Positions 10,901 through 23,954 of a stretch of DNA of 64,000 nt are shown in pieces (positions within the stretch are counted from its first letter, which is position 1; every line of letters begins with the position of its first letter). The stretch lies in the NCBI GenBank assembly GCA_022432975.1, contig CM039504.1, positions 2,825,459 through 2,889,458 of the forward strand, read 5' to 3'. The notes below the pieces were generated by a model. That model ran no database searches. It saw nothing but the letters and a program-made list of their open reading frames with translations, and had not been told where the DNA came from. This DNA comes from Begonia masoniana (Eukaryota > Streptophyta > Magnoliopsida > Cucurbitales > Begoniaceae). The translations under genes were made by a program, and so were the position numbers.

Positions 10901-13900
10901 CCTAGAAGAATCGCATCACAACCTGAGCCAAAAAAATAGAGGAACAAAATAAGGAAGAAAATTAGTGCATACACACTTATAATTGATAGAAATTGAAACT
11001 AATGGAAGACTGTCACAGCTAATTCCGCAATGCTTCAAAAAGAAACAGAGAAAAAGCCAAGTACTAGTGCAAAGAAATAAAAAGCAGTACCGAGAAAATG
11101 TCACATCAGGGCTATGTTTCTTAAAATAAACTACTATTAAGTAACCAATAACAATAAACAGAAAAAAAAAATGGAACATTTTTTTATTGTTTGAGAAATA
11201 AATGACGTGACTATGTTATTTCTAAAGTTTTTGTCTTCAAAATAGAAAAAGGTTTTTTCGAGAGACTCTCAAACAGGCCTCCATAGATTTGAATTAAGGA
11301 AAAAGTTTACAGCTGCTCTGAACCATTGTGATTTTTTTTCGTCATTAAACCAGAGAATTACAATTGAATTCTTCTACCATATTTTTGTTCTAAATAACCA
11401 TATATACTCCTTTTACCAAAAAAAAAAAATTGAACACACCAAACACGGCTATCCATTCTATCCCAGATGAAAATTTATTCAATGGAAACATGGTAAAATT
11501 CATTACCATCTAATACTGCGTTGGCAACATCTGTTGCTTCAGCACGTGTGGGTCTCAAGTTTTCAGTCATACTATCCACAACACGAGTTACCACTGCTGG
11601 CTTCCCAGCCATGTTGCACTTGCAAACAGCAGCCTTTTGAAGTACGAACACCTGTAAATTTGAGCTAAGAATGTTCAATGCAAATCTCCAGCTAAAACGG
11701 GTACTAATTCATTTTGTTACTCATTCGGCCTTGATTCAGAAAATGAAATAGAACAATTCTTACTTCTATTGGGAACACATGCATAATTGATTATTAAATT
11801 AGGGATTGCATACAAAAATAAGATCTTTATCTGTAATTTTTAGTCTTTGACATTTTCTAATTTGAGGTTTTATTAGTTTTTGAGAATGTCTGCAAATGTA
11901 TATTCTTTGATGACAAAGAGTCAAGTATAGATTTTTGATTTAACATTTATTTCACTAATGCTAAATGAAATTATAGTTCTATGTTTTTTTTTTTAAATTA
12001 TCCATTTAATTTAGTTTTCTTTAATTGGAGGGAAATTGTTGTAAATCAAGTGTTCCGTTCGCACTTTTACTTCTCTTTTGAGAGTGGCCTCCATGAGGTT
12101 GTGTTTTTCTAAGATTTTTTTTACCCATTTGTCATCCCGTTTTGTTTTATTAGTAGTTAAGGAGACTCTGGTATGAAAATCATCAGTACAAATCCAAGGC
12201 TATGTATTCCAGTTGCAGATTGCCAACACTAAACTTTGACTTCTTATTTCCAGTAGTTCATAAATATACTTTCCTTCATTGATTAAAAAAAACTAACAAT
12301 TAATAATTTAGCTTAAAATTAACTACCCAAGACATTAAAACTCACTTTCTCGGGAGGGAGATCTATGCCCAAATTTCCACGGGCAATGATGATACCATCT
12401 GCTTCTTGCAGGATCTCATCCAAATGACTCAATCCCTGAACAAAAAATGAGAACGTTCGAAAAATGAAGTGAGCTGCAGGTACCATGCAAAGCAATATTA
12501 CCAAGCAAAAAACTTTATCCACATACTTACTTCTGCATTTTCTATCTTTGCAAAAATTTGAGTTTGACTGAGACCACCTAATTTAGAAATAAATTCTCGA
12601 GCCTGCGAAATAGGACACCAATATATTCACTGATCAATATAAATAGGTAAACAAATTATAACTACCCATGTTGATAGTGATGATCTTATTTAATCAGATT
12701 CTTTGAACATAATTTATTTTGTTTGCAAGACAGCCCCCCACATAGAATTTGTGCAAAAAGCTCCTACCTGGCGAACGTCTTCTGCATGACGGGTGTATGA
12801 GAGAGAAAGGAAATCTATGTTGTTCTGAACGCCCCACATGCTTATAACCTGATCATTAAAAAGAATCTTAAAACAGATTCTTAGGCAGAAACCAATCAAC
12901 CACTGAAAAGTTGGTTGTAAACAACACATCCGTTTTACTCTCTCTAAAGATTTTACAAGGCCGCATACACCTCTTTATCCTACAATGAGTATGGCTCAGT
13001 TTCTATGCTACCTTCATAAAATTTGACACCCCTTGCTAGTGTGGAGTTAAAAATATGCAAGTCAAATATAAACTTAGAGACTTAAAACGTTTTTATTACA
13101 ACCAGATTTATAAAAGTCCAGCAACTAAGTCGGCCAGTAGAAAATTCTGATGATATGAATCAAAAGAGGAGTCTTCTACTAATCTCTTTCTGGTATATTG
13201 GTTTTTTCCAACTAAAAAAAGTAAAGGAAAAGGGAAAATTGTCCTTTTATCAACATCAGTTGGTGGAAAATAAAAACAATCAAGATAAAACCAAACGCGG
13301 ACTACTAAATAACATAGAAAGAGAATCCGGTGTGAATAAATAAACTTACTTTCTTATCTTTGTCAGTTAATGTGGGGAGATTAATATGAATTTGAGAAAC
13401 ATGTAGAGTATACAATGAACGATCTAAAGTAGCAGAATTTTTTATCAAACAAACCACATCTTCGCCATCCACCTCAGTGACCTACATTGTCAAATCAAAA
13501 AATAAATCAAACACAAATTTATCCGTAATTAAACTAATTTTTGCAAGTCAAAATAGACACCTCAAGTTTACATCACTAGATTAGATGTGATTATATCTCA
13601 TCCATGAAACGATTATTATTCTAATAAAATTGTCTTATTCTCACTATTGATGAGTTTAGTATCTCACGCAAGGTCTTAATAAGGCCTAGGCTGAATGAAT
13701 TTGAAAAACTATTTCCTCTTCCCAGTATCCTTTACCTCCAACAGCACTGAAGTAGTTTCGTTTCCTGTGAAAAGGTATTGACCAATAAATATAGTGTCCC
13801 CTTTTTTAACAGCCTGCAAAACCAAAATCTTTTTAGTTATCTGTTTTTTTCATTAAAAAAAAAAAAAACTTAGGTGATAAATATAGTACAATGCCACACC

Positions 13901-15652
13901 ATTATTATGACAGTTAGATTGCCCACGATTTTTAAATTTAAAAGCCGAGTTGAATTGTATTACAATCCAAATGAAAAATAAGTTTTCAAAAAAAATAATA
14001 AATCTTACCTTTGACAGACCACTGAAATTGATAGGCAATACATTTGAATTGGCTTCTTTTTGCTGATCTGGTGTAAGTATAAGTGAAGTATCTGCCTGAA
14101 GGGAAATGGGTTGTTCAGTTTTATTTACTACCAGCAACTCTGGACCTACTGTATCAAGCATAACCTGGCAAAGGAAAATTAGAAAGATTACATCATAATA
14201 CTTTCTAGAACTATAATGAGGCATGAATTTTTAATTAAGTAAATAAGCTAAGATTCCATAATATCTAAATACTTGAAAAGGATAAATGGCAACATAAATA
14301 ATTGTGTATAAAATATACCAAATATTAGGGTGATGAGGCTTACTGCACAGAGTTTCTTGGTCTTCTTGATGGCAACCTTCAAATTTTCTAATGACTCTTG
14401 GTGGAACTCCGCATCACCCCATGAAAAATCAAATCTCGCCACTAAATAATATATAGAGCCCCGATAAATATCATTTTTTCCCACAAAATTGATAAATAGT
14501 GTGTAATGTTTTCAAAGAAAAGGACAAATAAAAGAAAAACATATATATGCCAGCATCATTATATTTTTATTATTAGTAATAAAAATGACTTTGCCCAAGT
14601 AAGAAACATTTCTGCTAAAAAACTTGAAGGAAAAATGAAAAAACATTGGAAAAGAAAGTAAAATTTTGAGTAAGAATAGGTGAAAATATTCATTTTCCAT
14701 GACTAAGGATAAACAGCTAGGCCCAGCAAATTGGCAAAATAAAAATAAAAAGTATAATGAAGACTAATGAAGAGAAAAATGGATTTTATAGGAAAATACC
14801 AGACATCCCAGCCTCCAAGCAGCCAGAAATTATGTCAATGGAGCGTGATTTTGGACCAAGCGTCCCAATAATCTTTGTCATTGCAGGAAAGAAAGTCTGT
14901 GGAGTTTATCACATACAAATGCGGATATTCGTGAAAGTATTTCAAAGGTCAAGCATTGCTATGAAAACACAAGGGAAAGGGAGGAAATAAACTTCATCTC
15001 TCTTTGACTTCCTTCCGAATTTCTAGCTTACATTACAAGGAAATTGTTATCACTGGACGTTTTCATGCGTCTCCCTAAATAATAATCACAAGCAATAATC
15101 ACAATTTCATGACGAACAGAATCATTAGTTATCCGTTAAGCAGTACATCAGTTTGGTTGAAAGATCCCGAGGAGAGGGAAAGAAGTAAACACTAATTGAT
15201 ATTATGTTACTTTTGCTTTTCTTCCATGCCGTCATGAATATTTTCTTCACAGCCAAAACAAAGCCTTCAGAATCAAATTGAAGAGACCGAACTAAGAAAG
15301 TTGTCGTTATATGGTGGGAAGCACAGATTCCCTAGAATAAACTTATAATTGAAAAGAGAAAAGTACAAAAAAAAAAAAAGAAGGAAAAAACAAACAATTT
15401 CGTCCACTTCGTTTGATTGCTCAAAAAATCACTATTTCACATAGCTGAACAAAACCAACCAAAAATTCACCAAGTCTTTAAAGAACACCTGAAAACCGTA
15501 AAAAAAAAAGAAAAAGAAAAAAGCGCGCGATCGGAGGAGAAAGTAGAGGTAAAACAAAGAGTGTAGAAGAAAGTAGTGCATACAGGCTTGGATGGCTCGA
15601 GAATGGAAGCCATACGAATAGGCTCCTCAAAAAGCAGAGGTGTAGCGAGCAT
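5000..15652 (-). CDS. Pyruvate kinase, cytosolic plant type
   Basis: Catalyses phosphoenolpyruvate + ADP to pyruvate + ATP, the last step of glycolysis; no transit peptide is seen, so cytosolic. Sixteen exons (minus strand): 15652-15584, 14896-14800, 14441-14344, 14164-14009, 13813-13736, 13481-13350, 12848-12768, 12602-12531, 12435-12346, 11651-11507, 10922-10834, 10175-10080, 9925-9858, 6397-6298, 5640-5581, 5152-5000. They total 1584 nt, 527 residues, equal to the Arabidopsis At2g36580-type enzyme as I recall it. Visible motifs are [12 protein letters not shown] and ARFDFSWGD near the N-terminus, the catalytic-lysine segment [37 protein letters not shown] and [10 protein letters not shown] in the C-terminal domain. 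The start was chosen at [18 protein letters not shown] because that N-terminus is family-typical; the frame is open further upstream but without homology. All introns are GT-AG. The intron between exons 13 and 14 is 3.46 kb because of a nested retrotransposon insertion. Confidence 0.95.
6580..6833 (-). repeat. 3' LTR of the gypsy-like element
   Basis: This is a direct repeat of 9524-9754 with scattered substitutions and small indels (254 against 231 bp), including a stretch near 6728-6745 missing from the other copy. The divergence shows the insertion is not very recent. Confidence 0.85.
7617..8953 (+). mobile_element. Solo LTR (1337 bp) nested in the gypsy-like element
   Basis: It begins TGTAAATGCAACGACTTGCA and ends CGTAATCTTTCA (TG...CA), flanked by a perfect 5-bp duplication, gaatg, at 7612-7616 and 8954-8958. 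The gag-like sequence of the outer element lies on both sides. Its 3' part carries words (CGTGGCCCCGCAGACGTAGG, then TTGCCGAACTGCGTTACC) that I know from the ends of plant copia LTRs. A perfect 10-bp-arm inverted repeat lies at 8901-8930. No internal domain remains, so it is a solo LTR in the opposite orientation to its host element. Confidence 0.85.
9524..9754 (-). repeat. 5' LTR of the gypsy-like element
   Basis: Partner of 6580-6833. On the minus strand it ends CCTAACA immediately before the primer-binding-like site at 9523-9511. The matching target duplication aaact lies just outside at 9755-9759. Confidence 0.85.
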
Positions 15653-16511
15653 TTGTGAGGATAAAGCAAAAAAGACGCAGCGTTGGAGCTGGAAGAAAGG
15701 AAGAAGAAGAAGATGAAAAAGGCTCAGTGTCAGAGACGGAGTGGGGGCGAGGTGAGCGAAGGTAGTCAAGTATCCAACACGAACAGTCACAGTCGTCTCT
15801 CTCATGCGTATTTATTTGTAATCAACCAATCACGTGCTTCTCTACCACCCACCAAACTTAACATGATATAATTGGATAACGTCGCGCACTCCTTAATTCA
15901 TTATATTAATTAAATCAATTATCATTAAATTTTATTTTAATAAATAAAAAAAGAGAGTAATTATAACGTTAATTTTTATTTTATTAAGACATAAAGATAA
16001 CTCTTGCTTACTTGAATTTCTCTCTTCTCTCCACAATTTCTATTCGAGGCAAAATGTGTTGCACGCATAAAAAGATTAGACTGCATTTTTTCCGGGTATG
16101 AATAACAGCAGGGCAAGCGCAGCCAAGCCTCTTGATAGTCAATCCTCAACCATTTCAGAAGTTACTGTGCGACAGTAAGAACAAATAGTCTCATCATGGA
16201 GAGTGAAATTAAACAGAAAAATGATTAAATATTGTAAAGACATGCATTGATCCTTGGTTTTTATACAGAGAAAAGAGTAAGTAATTGTAATAGATGCCAA
16301 TATCGATTGGGTCTAAACAAATTCCAAGTGCCAACTAAAATTAAACATAACAATGCGATGGTATGAAACTGCAAAACTTTTGTAATCCTATTGCTCAGAC
16401 TCAGGTTGCTATGTAAAAGTAAATGAAATTAGGGACTTCCTGGATTGACCTGAGCAATTTTATTCTGAAAATTCTTTGATATCCTAACATAAATATGACT
16501 TAAATTTCTAT
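15653..16511. other. Pyruvate kinase promoter and 5' leader, OTU gene 3' flank
   Basis: No further coding region seen. The first 150 bp upstream of the pyruvate kinase ATG are purine-rich on the + strand, that is pyrimidine-rich on the transcribed strand, as is usual for plant leaders. The remainder is AT-rich spacer leading to the stop codon of the OTU gene. Confidence 0.5.
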
Positions 16512-18238
16512 CTATTTAACTTTAAGAAACTTCGGTCCAGAGGATGTCTCCAAAATGTCATAATGACCATACCCATGAAACAGCACGTTTATAGGACTCT
16601 CTTCATGCTTCTGATGATATTCTTCACCATACTTGGCTATGTTCACCAAGCCACCAGAGCTTAAATTTCTCATGAAGACTGATATAGGTGATCTGGGGAC
16701 GAAGACAATCATTCAAATTAGCATGCCTTTAGGACCAAAATTAAAGAGAATAGTTATTAAAGTGTTCTTAAACTTGAAATTCAAGGAAAAAGTTGGTTTT
16801 GAAAATATTCACTTCACGGATAACTTTATCATAAAAATAGCAGTTTCATGTGATAAATCATAATTCAACCAGATCAAGCGTTGCACATCTTGTTATTTGC
16901 TATTTTTTGACCTTTGTGAGAGAAAGAGAGAAAAATTGGCGATAAACGAATAAAACCACCACAATCAAAATGATTGGAAAAGTAAAAGAAACAAACTATC
17001 AGAAATATATGAAAGCAAAGACTTTTCTTAGTTCCTACGGCCTTGTCTCAGAGAAAACATGGCAAATAGAACAGGTATGTTGACTTTGAATTGTTTAAAA
17101 AGGAGCAATAGTGGAAAAAAAACATCAGTGCTCACTTCAAGACATGAGAGGCCATCAGCAACTCAGGTTCACCGCCCCACACGTAAGCTTGTTGAATTCT
17201 CTTAATGTATGCATCAAAATCTCCTTCAATGAACCTAGAAAAAATGAAAATAGACTACCAATCAGAGGCGTTTAACAATCCAAAAAATGCAAGTGACCAT
17301 TCAAACATCACATGGCTTACCACTCTGTTTCTTCCCGCCTCTTCAAAAACTCATCTACAACCTACAAATCCAAACATCTGTGTAATAGCTAACTCAAAGG
17401 TATATGTTTATATAGACACGTAACATATGATAAAACTTGGAAAAATAAACAGGACTCTTCTTCAGATAATGTAATATTACCTTAGCCCTTAATTCATCTG
17501 CGAGCTCCCTTTGTCGATTGTCATCAGGGGCTTCTTCCCCACACTTTAAGCAAGCCCCATGAGCTATTGCCCTGAATAGGCACCGGCCATCAGCTAAGAC
17601 CCCTGCAAGATTAGTTATGCTACTACTTAAGTAACACACCTTCATGCAGAATAACACAACATGCCACAAAGCCAACAATTAGAATATGATTTTCCCAGTT
17701 TGACATACAAACTTCAATGAAGCTATCAAGTACCCTAAATACATCCATCAAAATTAAAATTTTAAATCCCGAATGTTTTCTTGAAGAATTATGTTAAAGA
17801 TGATAATCAATCATAAAATATAGCAATTACCAGATTTTCTTTTCATGAATAAGCTTTCCGATCACAAGAACTCAGAAGCTCAATAAATTTACACTCGAGC
17901 AATAAATAAATCAAGGTTTACAAGTTACCAGTGATCCTGTAATCAGCGAAGCTCTCATCATTCCCATCAGAAACAAGGCCGCTAGAATCAGGGCTCTCTT
18001 TCTTCTCATCGTTTGCCGTTGGCACATTCTCGCGACTCAAATTAGTCAAATCAATCGGAGAAAGGCAGGCACAAACGCCGAAAAGCAGCCAAGCCGAATC
18101 AGCACGGTGGAGCCAGCGTGCCGGCCGAGTGTCCCATGCAACGTTCCACGAGCCCTCGCCTTTCAGCTCATTGCTGTGAATCGCAGAGCGTGGCCGAATA
18201 TCGCTCCCACTTCCGGCGCCAGAGGGAAGTATAGGCAT
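16512..18238 (-). CDS. OTU-domain cysteine protease (deubiquitinase)
   Basis: Removes ubiquitin from proteins. Five exons on the minus strand: 18238-17929, 17602-17481, 17361-17321, 17234-17136, 16692-16512, giving about 250 residues. The OTU catalytic block is VLADGRCLFRAIAHGACL, with Asp108 and nucleophile Cys111, and the C-terminal catalytic His is in FHGYGHYD (His234). Between them lie ELADELRAK, WFIEGDFDAYIKRIQQAY and YVWGGEPELLMASHVL, all typical of the plant OTU3/OTU4-like group. The first 95 or so residues are poorly conserved and carry a Trp/Ala-rich stretch around ADSAWLLFGVCACL. The open frame extends upstream to a TTG at 18307, but the first in-frame ATG is at 18238 and a stop lies at 18331-18329, so I use the ATG. 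All introns are GT-AG. Nearest Arabidopsis relative from memory is At2g38025. Confidence 0.9.
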
Positions 18239-18307
18239 GCCATATCGAAGCCGCACCACCACCTGAGAGCTTACAGGCGCTGGAATGGTGGCGCTGGCGC
18301 CGATCAA

Positions 18308-21300
18308 ACTGTATCGGACTGTGAAAGACTATTCGGCTTTGGTGATAGTGAATCGACGATCCGTGGATGAAGTTAAAGAGGGAAATGAGGATCCAAGGCT
18401 TTGGACGTCCACAAAGAACTCCAAGCATCAGTCAATCGACGTTTTTCCGTTAACTTCCTTCGCTCCAACGGCGTACCTCTACTTATCCTACGCACTCATC
18501 GTCACTCAACCACTACGCCTGAAATTCCATCTTCCTTTGTAGCTCCCATCTTCTCTCGCTCTCGCTTCTCTGAACAAATTTTCAGAAGTTTGGTGACGGC
18601 GAAGCATTCTAGGAAATAGAAATAGAGAAGGAGGATTCCACGCCGTTCCTTCACTTTTCACTTCATGCTGCATTGACGAAACTCCCCTAAGTGTAGAGCT
18701 TTATTTAATCAAATTTGCGAGGACATAATCGTCATAACACATAGTTTATTTTCTACTGCGTGACACGCATGCCCCTTTTCTCCAAGATCTTTTTTTGGGT
18801 TGATTTACCCTTACGTCATTAGTTAAATTTGACACTTTAATTTTTTTGACTCTTTAATTTAATATTTTAATTTCACATTCTAATAAGACGTTTACGTGTC
18901 GTTCACTTATTGATTCACGTAATTAATTTTAAATATTTATTTTATATCATAATAATTCTATCAATGAACGAGAACATGCAAGCACCACTGTAAGAGCGTG
19001 GAATATAGAATGTTAATGTAGCAGTTACTTTAAAATTAATAATAGACTGAAAGTGTCTGTTAATTTACTTGTGTAAAACAATTTAAAGTTTAAGCAACGG
19101 AATTGAATTTATTTTTTCAATTATATTTATCAGCTAATTACAATAATTAAATCAAAATAATTAAAGTGATTTTAGTGTGACTTTGTCTTAATTGGAGGAT
19201 TTGGTCAGAAAAGGTTGGTTTAGTTATGAATTGACTTTAATGGAAAAATAAAAACGTTATAAAAATTGCAAAAAATTGAGTTTTGAAAGTCATTTTTAGA
19301 AAAAAGAAAAGTAAATATTTTTTGAAAATATTTAATTGATTTTTTTTTTTTTTAAAGTGCGACTTAAAAGTGCTTCTTAGTATGGCAAGAGGGCTAAAAA
19401 AAGAGAGTGACCTGGAAATTCAAGAACAACTCGTTCTTCGTGTTTGGTTGTCTTTTTGTGCTATTCTAGTCTTGGTTTGGAATGGTATTTCTTACAAGTA
19501 TGTGATATCATCTTTTCCGTGTTTCATTTGATTGACTAATTATTGAGAAATAAAGATGCTCTTATTTTTTAATTTTATATTATAATTTTATTTTTTGACC
19601 TAACATTTATTAAGTAATTCAAATAAATTATAAATAATTAAATTTATATCTTAATTATTAACACATAAGAATGTAAAATTATAGTTTAAATTAAAAGATA
19701 AAGTTATCATATTATTTTATTTATTATTAATTTTCTTTTGAATTTTTTTTTTTTTTGCTCCTACAAAATTTATTCTCGACAAGTAATTAGAATTTTAAAT
19801 AAACCATTTTATGTTTAGTACCATTTTCTTTCAATTTATTCGCAACTCTGTCTCTGTTAACGACACCAATTATTATTTTTACCCAGCTTTAACTTAGCTA
19901 TGAATGTGTAATGCTTCTAATTTAATAACAAATCTTAAACATGCCTTTTAAACTTCAAAATAAAATAAAAGATTGCAACATATTTTCTAAAACATTTAAC
20001 AAAATAGTGATTAGTTTTAAAATTTCAACATAAAAATAGAGTAACCAAAGCCCCGATAGAAAAACACTTGGGTTAATACTAAAATAGATATGTGATTATT
20101 AACTAGTAACACACAAGATTTTCTATGGTGACTTACTCTCGGACGAGTAAGAACGAAGTTAATAAGAGTATAGAAACTTAGACAAGTAACCGAAAATAAA
20201 CGACAACACCTTTTTTTTTTTTTCAAAAAGAGGATTACCCAATAAAGTTTTCAATCTGGTCAGTGCACCTAAACGGTATGACTATGAACATTTATTGGAT
20301 TTTCAAGCAAATTCATCCACACAATTGCATGTGTATCAGAGTTAACTAATCTCAAGTCAATTCTGAAATGATCAAAACCAACTTTGATTATCAAACGCCA
20401 CATGAAGAATGAACTCTAGAAAATTATGAATTATCTGGTATGATCAACTGAAAATTCCCAATAAGTGATACAAATTTGAGAAATAAGTGGAAAAAGTGAT
20501 TAAAAAAAAAGGATCAACTAAAGTAACGGACGGGTCAAGACTCAAAGCGGGCCCGTTCTGAATCTTAAATACCCAACTCAAATGACCCAATTCAGTAATG
20601 TTTGGGAAGAAGAACATCACACTTTCTCCCAAACACGAATCGTGGGGTCCACGTGATTTGCGTGTATTTTTCATGTTTCTCTGTCCTGTCTCCGTCATTA
20701 TCGTGACTCATGAGTCATGAGAGCAAGTGTACGAGAAAACAAGTAAAAAGAGTTATCAAGGATAAATTAATTAATAATAAAATACCATTCTATTTAATAA
20801 TTATTAAATATTTCAAAAAAAAAAAAGTATTTTGAAGGAATTCTTCACTGAAAACGTTTCCTGCGTATAACTGGGGTTGGAACAAACGAACGAAATTGAC
20901 TTTAAATTACATGAAATCAACGCATTTAAAAGCAGGCTTAGGCCGCCTAAGATGTAACAACTCTCTCCAGTCTCTACACTAAATACATGTCAATTTAAAT
21001 ATTTTATTTTATTGAGCTAATTGTGATTAAAAAGTATACTTATCAGTTAATTAACCATTTTTAAAGTGGTTCGGTCGAAGAATACGCGAGTTAAGCTCCC
21101 CCGTCAGCAACCTTTAATGATGAATTTCAAATCTTAGACCTTAAAATTACGAAATCAATGCTTAAAATAGTACAATCTCGTACTAGAAACTGTGTTAAAC
21201 AGTTAACCAATGAGACAAGACGTTTAATTATTATTATTATCAAATAAAATGCACAAAATTTTATTTTATTTAGAATATATTTAAATACCACCAAAGACAA

Positions 21301-22600
21301 AATATTAGAAAGAAAAGCTGTTATTTTTCCTTTTGTAAAAAATGCTAAAGTCATTGACGTTATGATTTTCTGTACTCTATTTTAGCCACGAAACCCACTT
21401 TATATAAATTATTAGGGGATTTAGTCATCAAATGATAATTAGAAATTTTAAATCACTAAATCAAAACTCTTAACCCACCGAATTTCAATTATGTAGTGAT
21501 TTGACATCTAACAAATACATGACAATTTTTTCATGCAAAAAGATAATAACAGTTTTTTTAAGTACACCTAAAATAGGAAAGAAATCATGAATTAAAACAA
21601 AAGTTAATACTTTTGCCTCATTGAACACACATGTGATGTTTCATAACATGATAAGTAAAAATGTTAAACTAGAGACAAATAATCTACCTCTATCAGATTT
21701 AGCGGTATTTCATTGGTTTTACTATGATAACTATTTATATGTGTATTTTTGAAAAAAAAAAATTGATTATTTATTTTCAACACAGTAGTTAGAAATTTAC
21801 TCTCCAAAGGGAACCATTAACTTCATATAAATGACGAACATAATTTTTATGTGCGTTCCCAAAGCCAAAACATGTAACAATTAACACAACTTTTAAGGCA
21901 ATTTAATTTTAATGTAGAGAAATAGCTTTTAGTCACCAACTACATTGCAAATCTACATAAAACTGAATTCATCAATTTAAGCAAGGTAAAAAAAGGATAC
22001 AATCTACTGGCAAGTTTTTAAGCTATACCAAAATTTACGAAGTTATGGGGATTTATTATTTAATTGTTGACAGTAAAATAATCTTCCAAATATAGAAAAG
22101 AATTTAGTATCTGCCAAATATTCTACGAGACATATTTTTAAGTAAAAGTAACTCCAAATTACAACTACCTTTTTATACTGACAAAATTAGTATATTATTA
22201 AAAATCCAATAAAGTAAAGATTATCTATGAATTATAATAGTTAAGACGCTTAAAAGTTTTAATAAAAAACTAATAAGTCACTATTTCATGAAATAAACAT
22301 ATGGTTTAAATTGGGAATTGATGACAAGAACTTTATTCAGCCAACATTTTCATTTAGTTTTTATGATGTATTAGTTTTGCTTCAACAATTAAATAAAATA
22401 CAGCGAAAGGTGAATAAACAATACTTACGCCTACGACCCCACCAATGAACTTGAAAAGAGACAAAAAATGATTTTCCTGACTCCGAGGAAACAAAGAAAT
22501 CTGATTTTGATTTGAGCTAAACATGAAGTAAATGAATCGAACGTTAATGCGAAAGATTCTTTTCTTTCAACGCTTGGGAATAAAAAATTAAAAACAAAAA
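18308..22600. other. 4.3-kb intergenic region without a visible gene
   Basis: The first 300 bp are the GC-richer promoter and leader of the OTU gene. From about 18.65 kb on the sequence is strongly AT-rich with poly-T and poly-A runs; the open frames found are short, on both strands, and low-complexity. I see no LTRs, long inverted repeats or tRNA. A 14-bp palindrome, TGACTCATGAGTCA, lies at about 20704-20717. The last part is presumably the distal promoter of the DNA glycosylase gene. Confidence 0.5.
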
Positions 22601-23954
22601 AAAAGTGACCAAACCATGTAATGAAAACTTTAGGAAAAAGATTCATATATCTGTTTGGTTTCTCTCTCTTTCTACTTTCTCTGCTATTGTGTTTCTCTCT
22701 GCCATTTACGTCAAGACTGAGTCGTCCGGCATTGACTCGCCTCTCAGAAACCCAGTTTCTGGTCGGGCTCACAGTCAGATCGGTGTGCTCAAGCTTCACT
22801 TTAATGGGTTTAATTCATTTTCCTTTCTCCTTTCGTATTCATCACCTAATATTCGTTCGTTTTTCGACCTGAAAAGCATATTTACTAGCACTCTTCTTTC
22901 ATATCAGACATTACCTTTTTTTAGACAAGTCTATTTACCAATTTATTCACATTCAGAACCCTTTTTGATTTATAATCCTGGAAGGAAGCTGGGGGTTGTT
23001 TGGTTCCCGGGAAATTCGATAATTTCGAGGGTAAAATACATTTTGCTTAATGTTTGTGGAAAAATCAGATTAATTTGGAAAATTATCCCGACCCATTATT
23101 CTCCAAACTTATCTTCCTTCTCTGCTAGAATCCAGTGAAGAACCCAGATGAAACAGTGACCTTCCTATTCCTGAATTGTTATTTATATCTCATAATTCTC
23201 TCAGATCCTATTTGCTCTGATATATGCTCATTGCACTGTCATTTCCCTCTAGGTCATCAGGAATGTCCTTTCCGACTGCTACAAATAAAACCCACGAAAT
23301 TTAGGAGCAATACACCATACGGGCATTGGTATAAATGATAGTGAAGCAATCGCGGCAGCAATTGCAGCAAATCGTTGGCAAAGTAGAAGACTATTTTGGA
23401 ACTCAAGGTGGTGGATAAGACTTTCCTTTTCAACCTATCTATCAGTTATGAAAATTTATTTCAGAATCATTGTTTAACTCTTGCATTTTCATCATTTATT
23501 ATTTCTATTTCATAGAAAGCTAACTGAAAGATTAGGATTTCAATATTTTACAAAATTTTCTTATCTATTTCTCTATTTAATTTAGTTACCCGCCTTGTTC
23601 TGCCTTCTTAGTGCTTACTATAAACTACACGTATAGCTGGATCAAGCTTTTGAGAAATTAAATGAATACCTGGGAACTGATGATTCAAACATATAAGGCA
23701 AAGATGCAAATATTTCTATCTGCAACGAATTTATTTCCTTTTCTTTTCTTGACCTTGCTATTATGACCTGCAATTGGAATTGTAGGTGAGAAATGAGGTT
23801 GATCTTTTTATCTCATTGAGTGTGAAATTGAAACATTTGCTAGTCGCTGCAGATCGCAAATGTCAACGAAGAATGCACACAGACAGGGAAATGTCAGTTT
23901 ATAGCACTTGGAATTGAGAAAAATCAAGCTCGTCAGATTTACTGGAAGAGCAAA
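22601..23954 (+). other. Probable 5' leader region of the DNA glycosylase gene
   Basis: The strand shows CT-rich leader-like stretches (22650-22700) and several plausible splice sites before the ATG at 23955. A 177-codon open frame at 22605-23138 has low-complexity content and no family features, so I read it as leader or intron. Exact transcription start and leader introns cannot be fixed from sequence alone. Confidence 0.4.

Noticed and set aside
15653..15805. N-terminal extension of pyruvate kinase to an upstream in-frame ATG
   Set aside because: The extra residues are low-complexity and lack homology; the downstream [11 protein letters not shown] start matches the known family N-terminus.
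18239..18307. OTU protein start at the upstream TTG
   Set aside because: Not an ATG, and no in-frame ATG lies between it and the stop at 18331-18329. The first ATG is at 18238.
22605..23138. 177-codon open frame upstream of the DNA glycosylase
   Set aside because: Low-complexity Ser/Phe-rich translation with no family motif; it overlaps leader-like CT-rich DNA and plausible leader introns. More likely untranslated.
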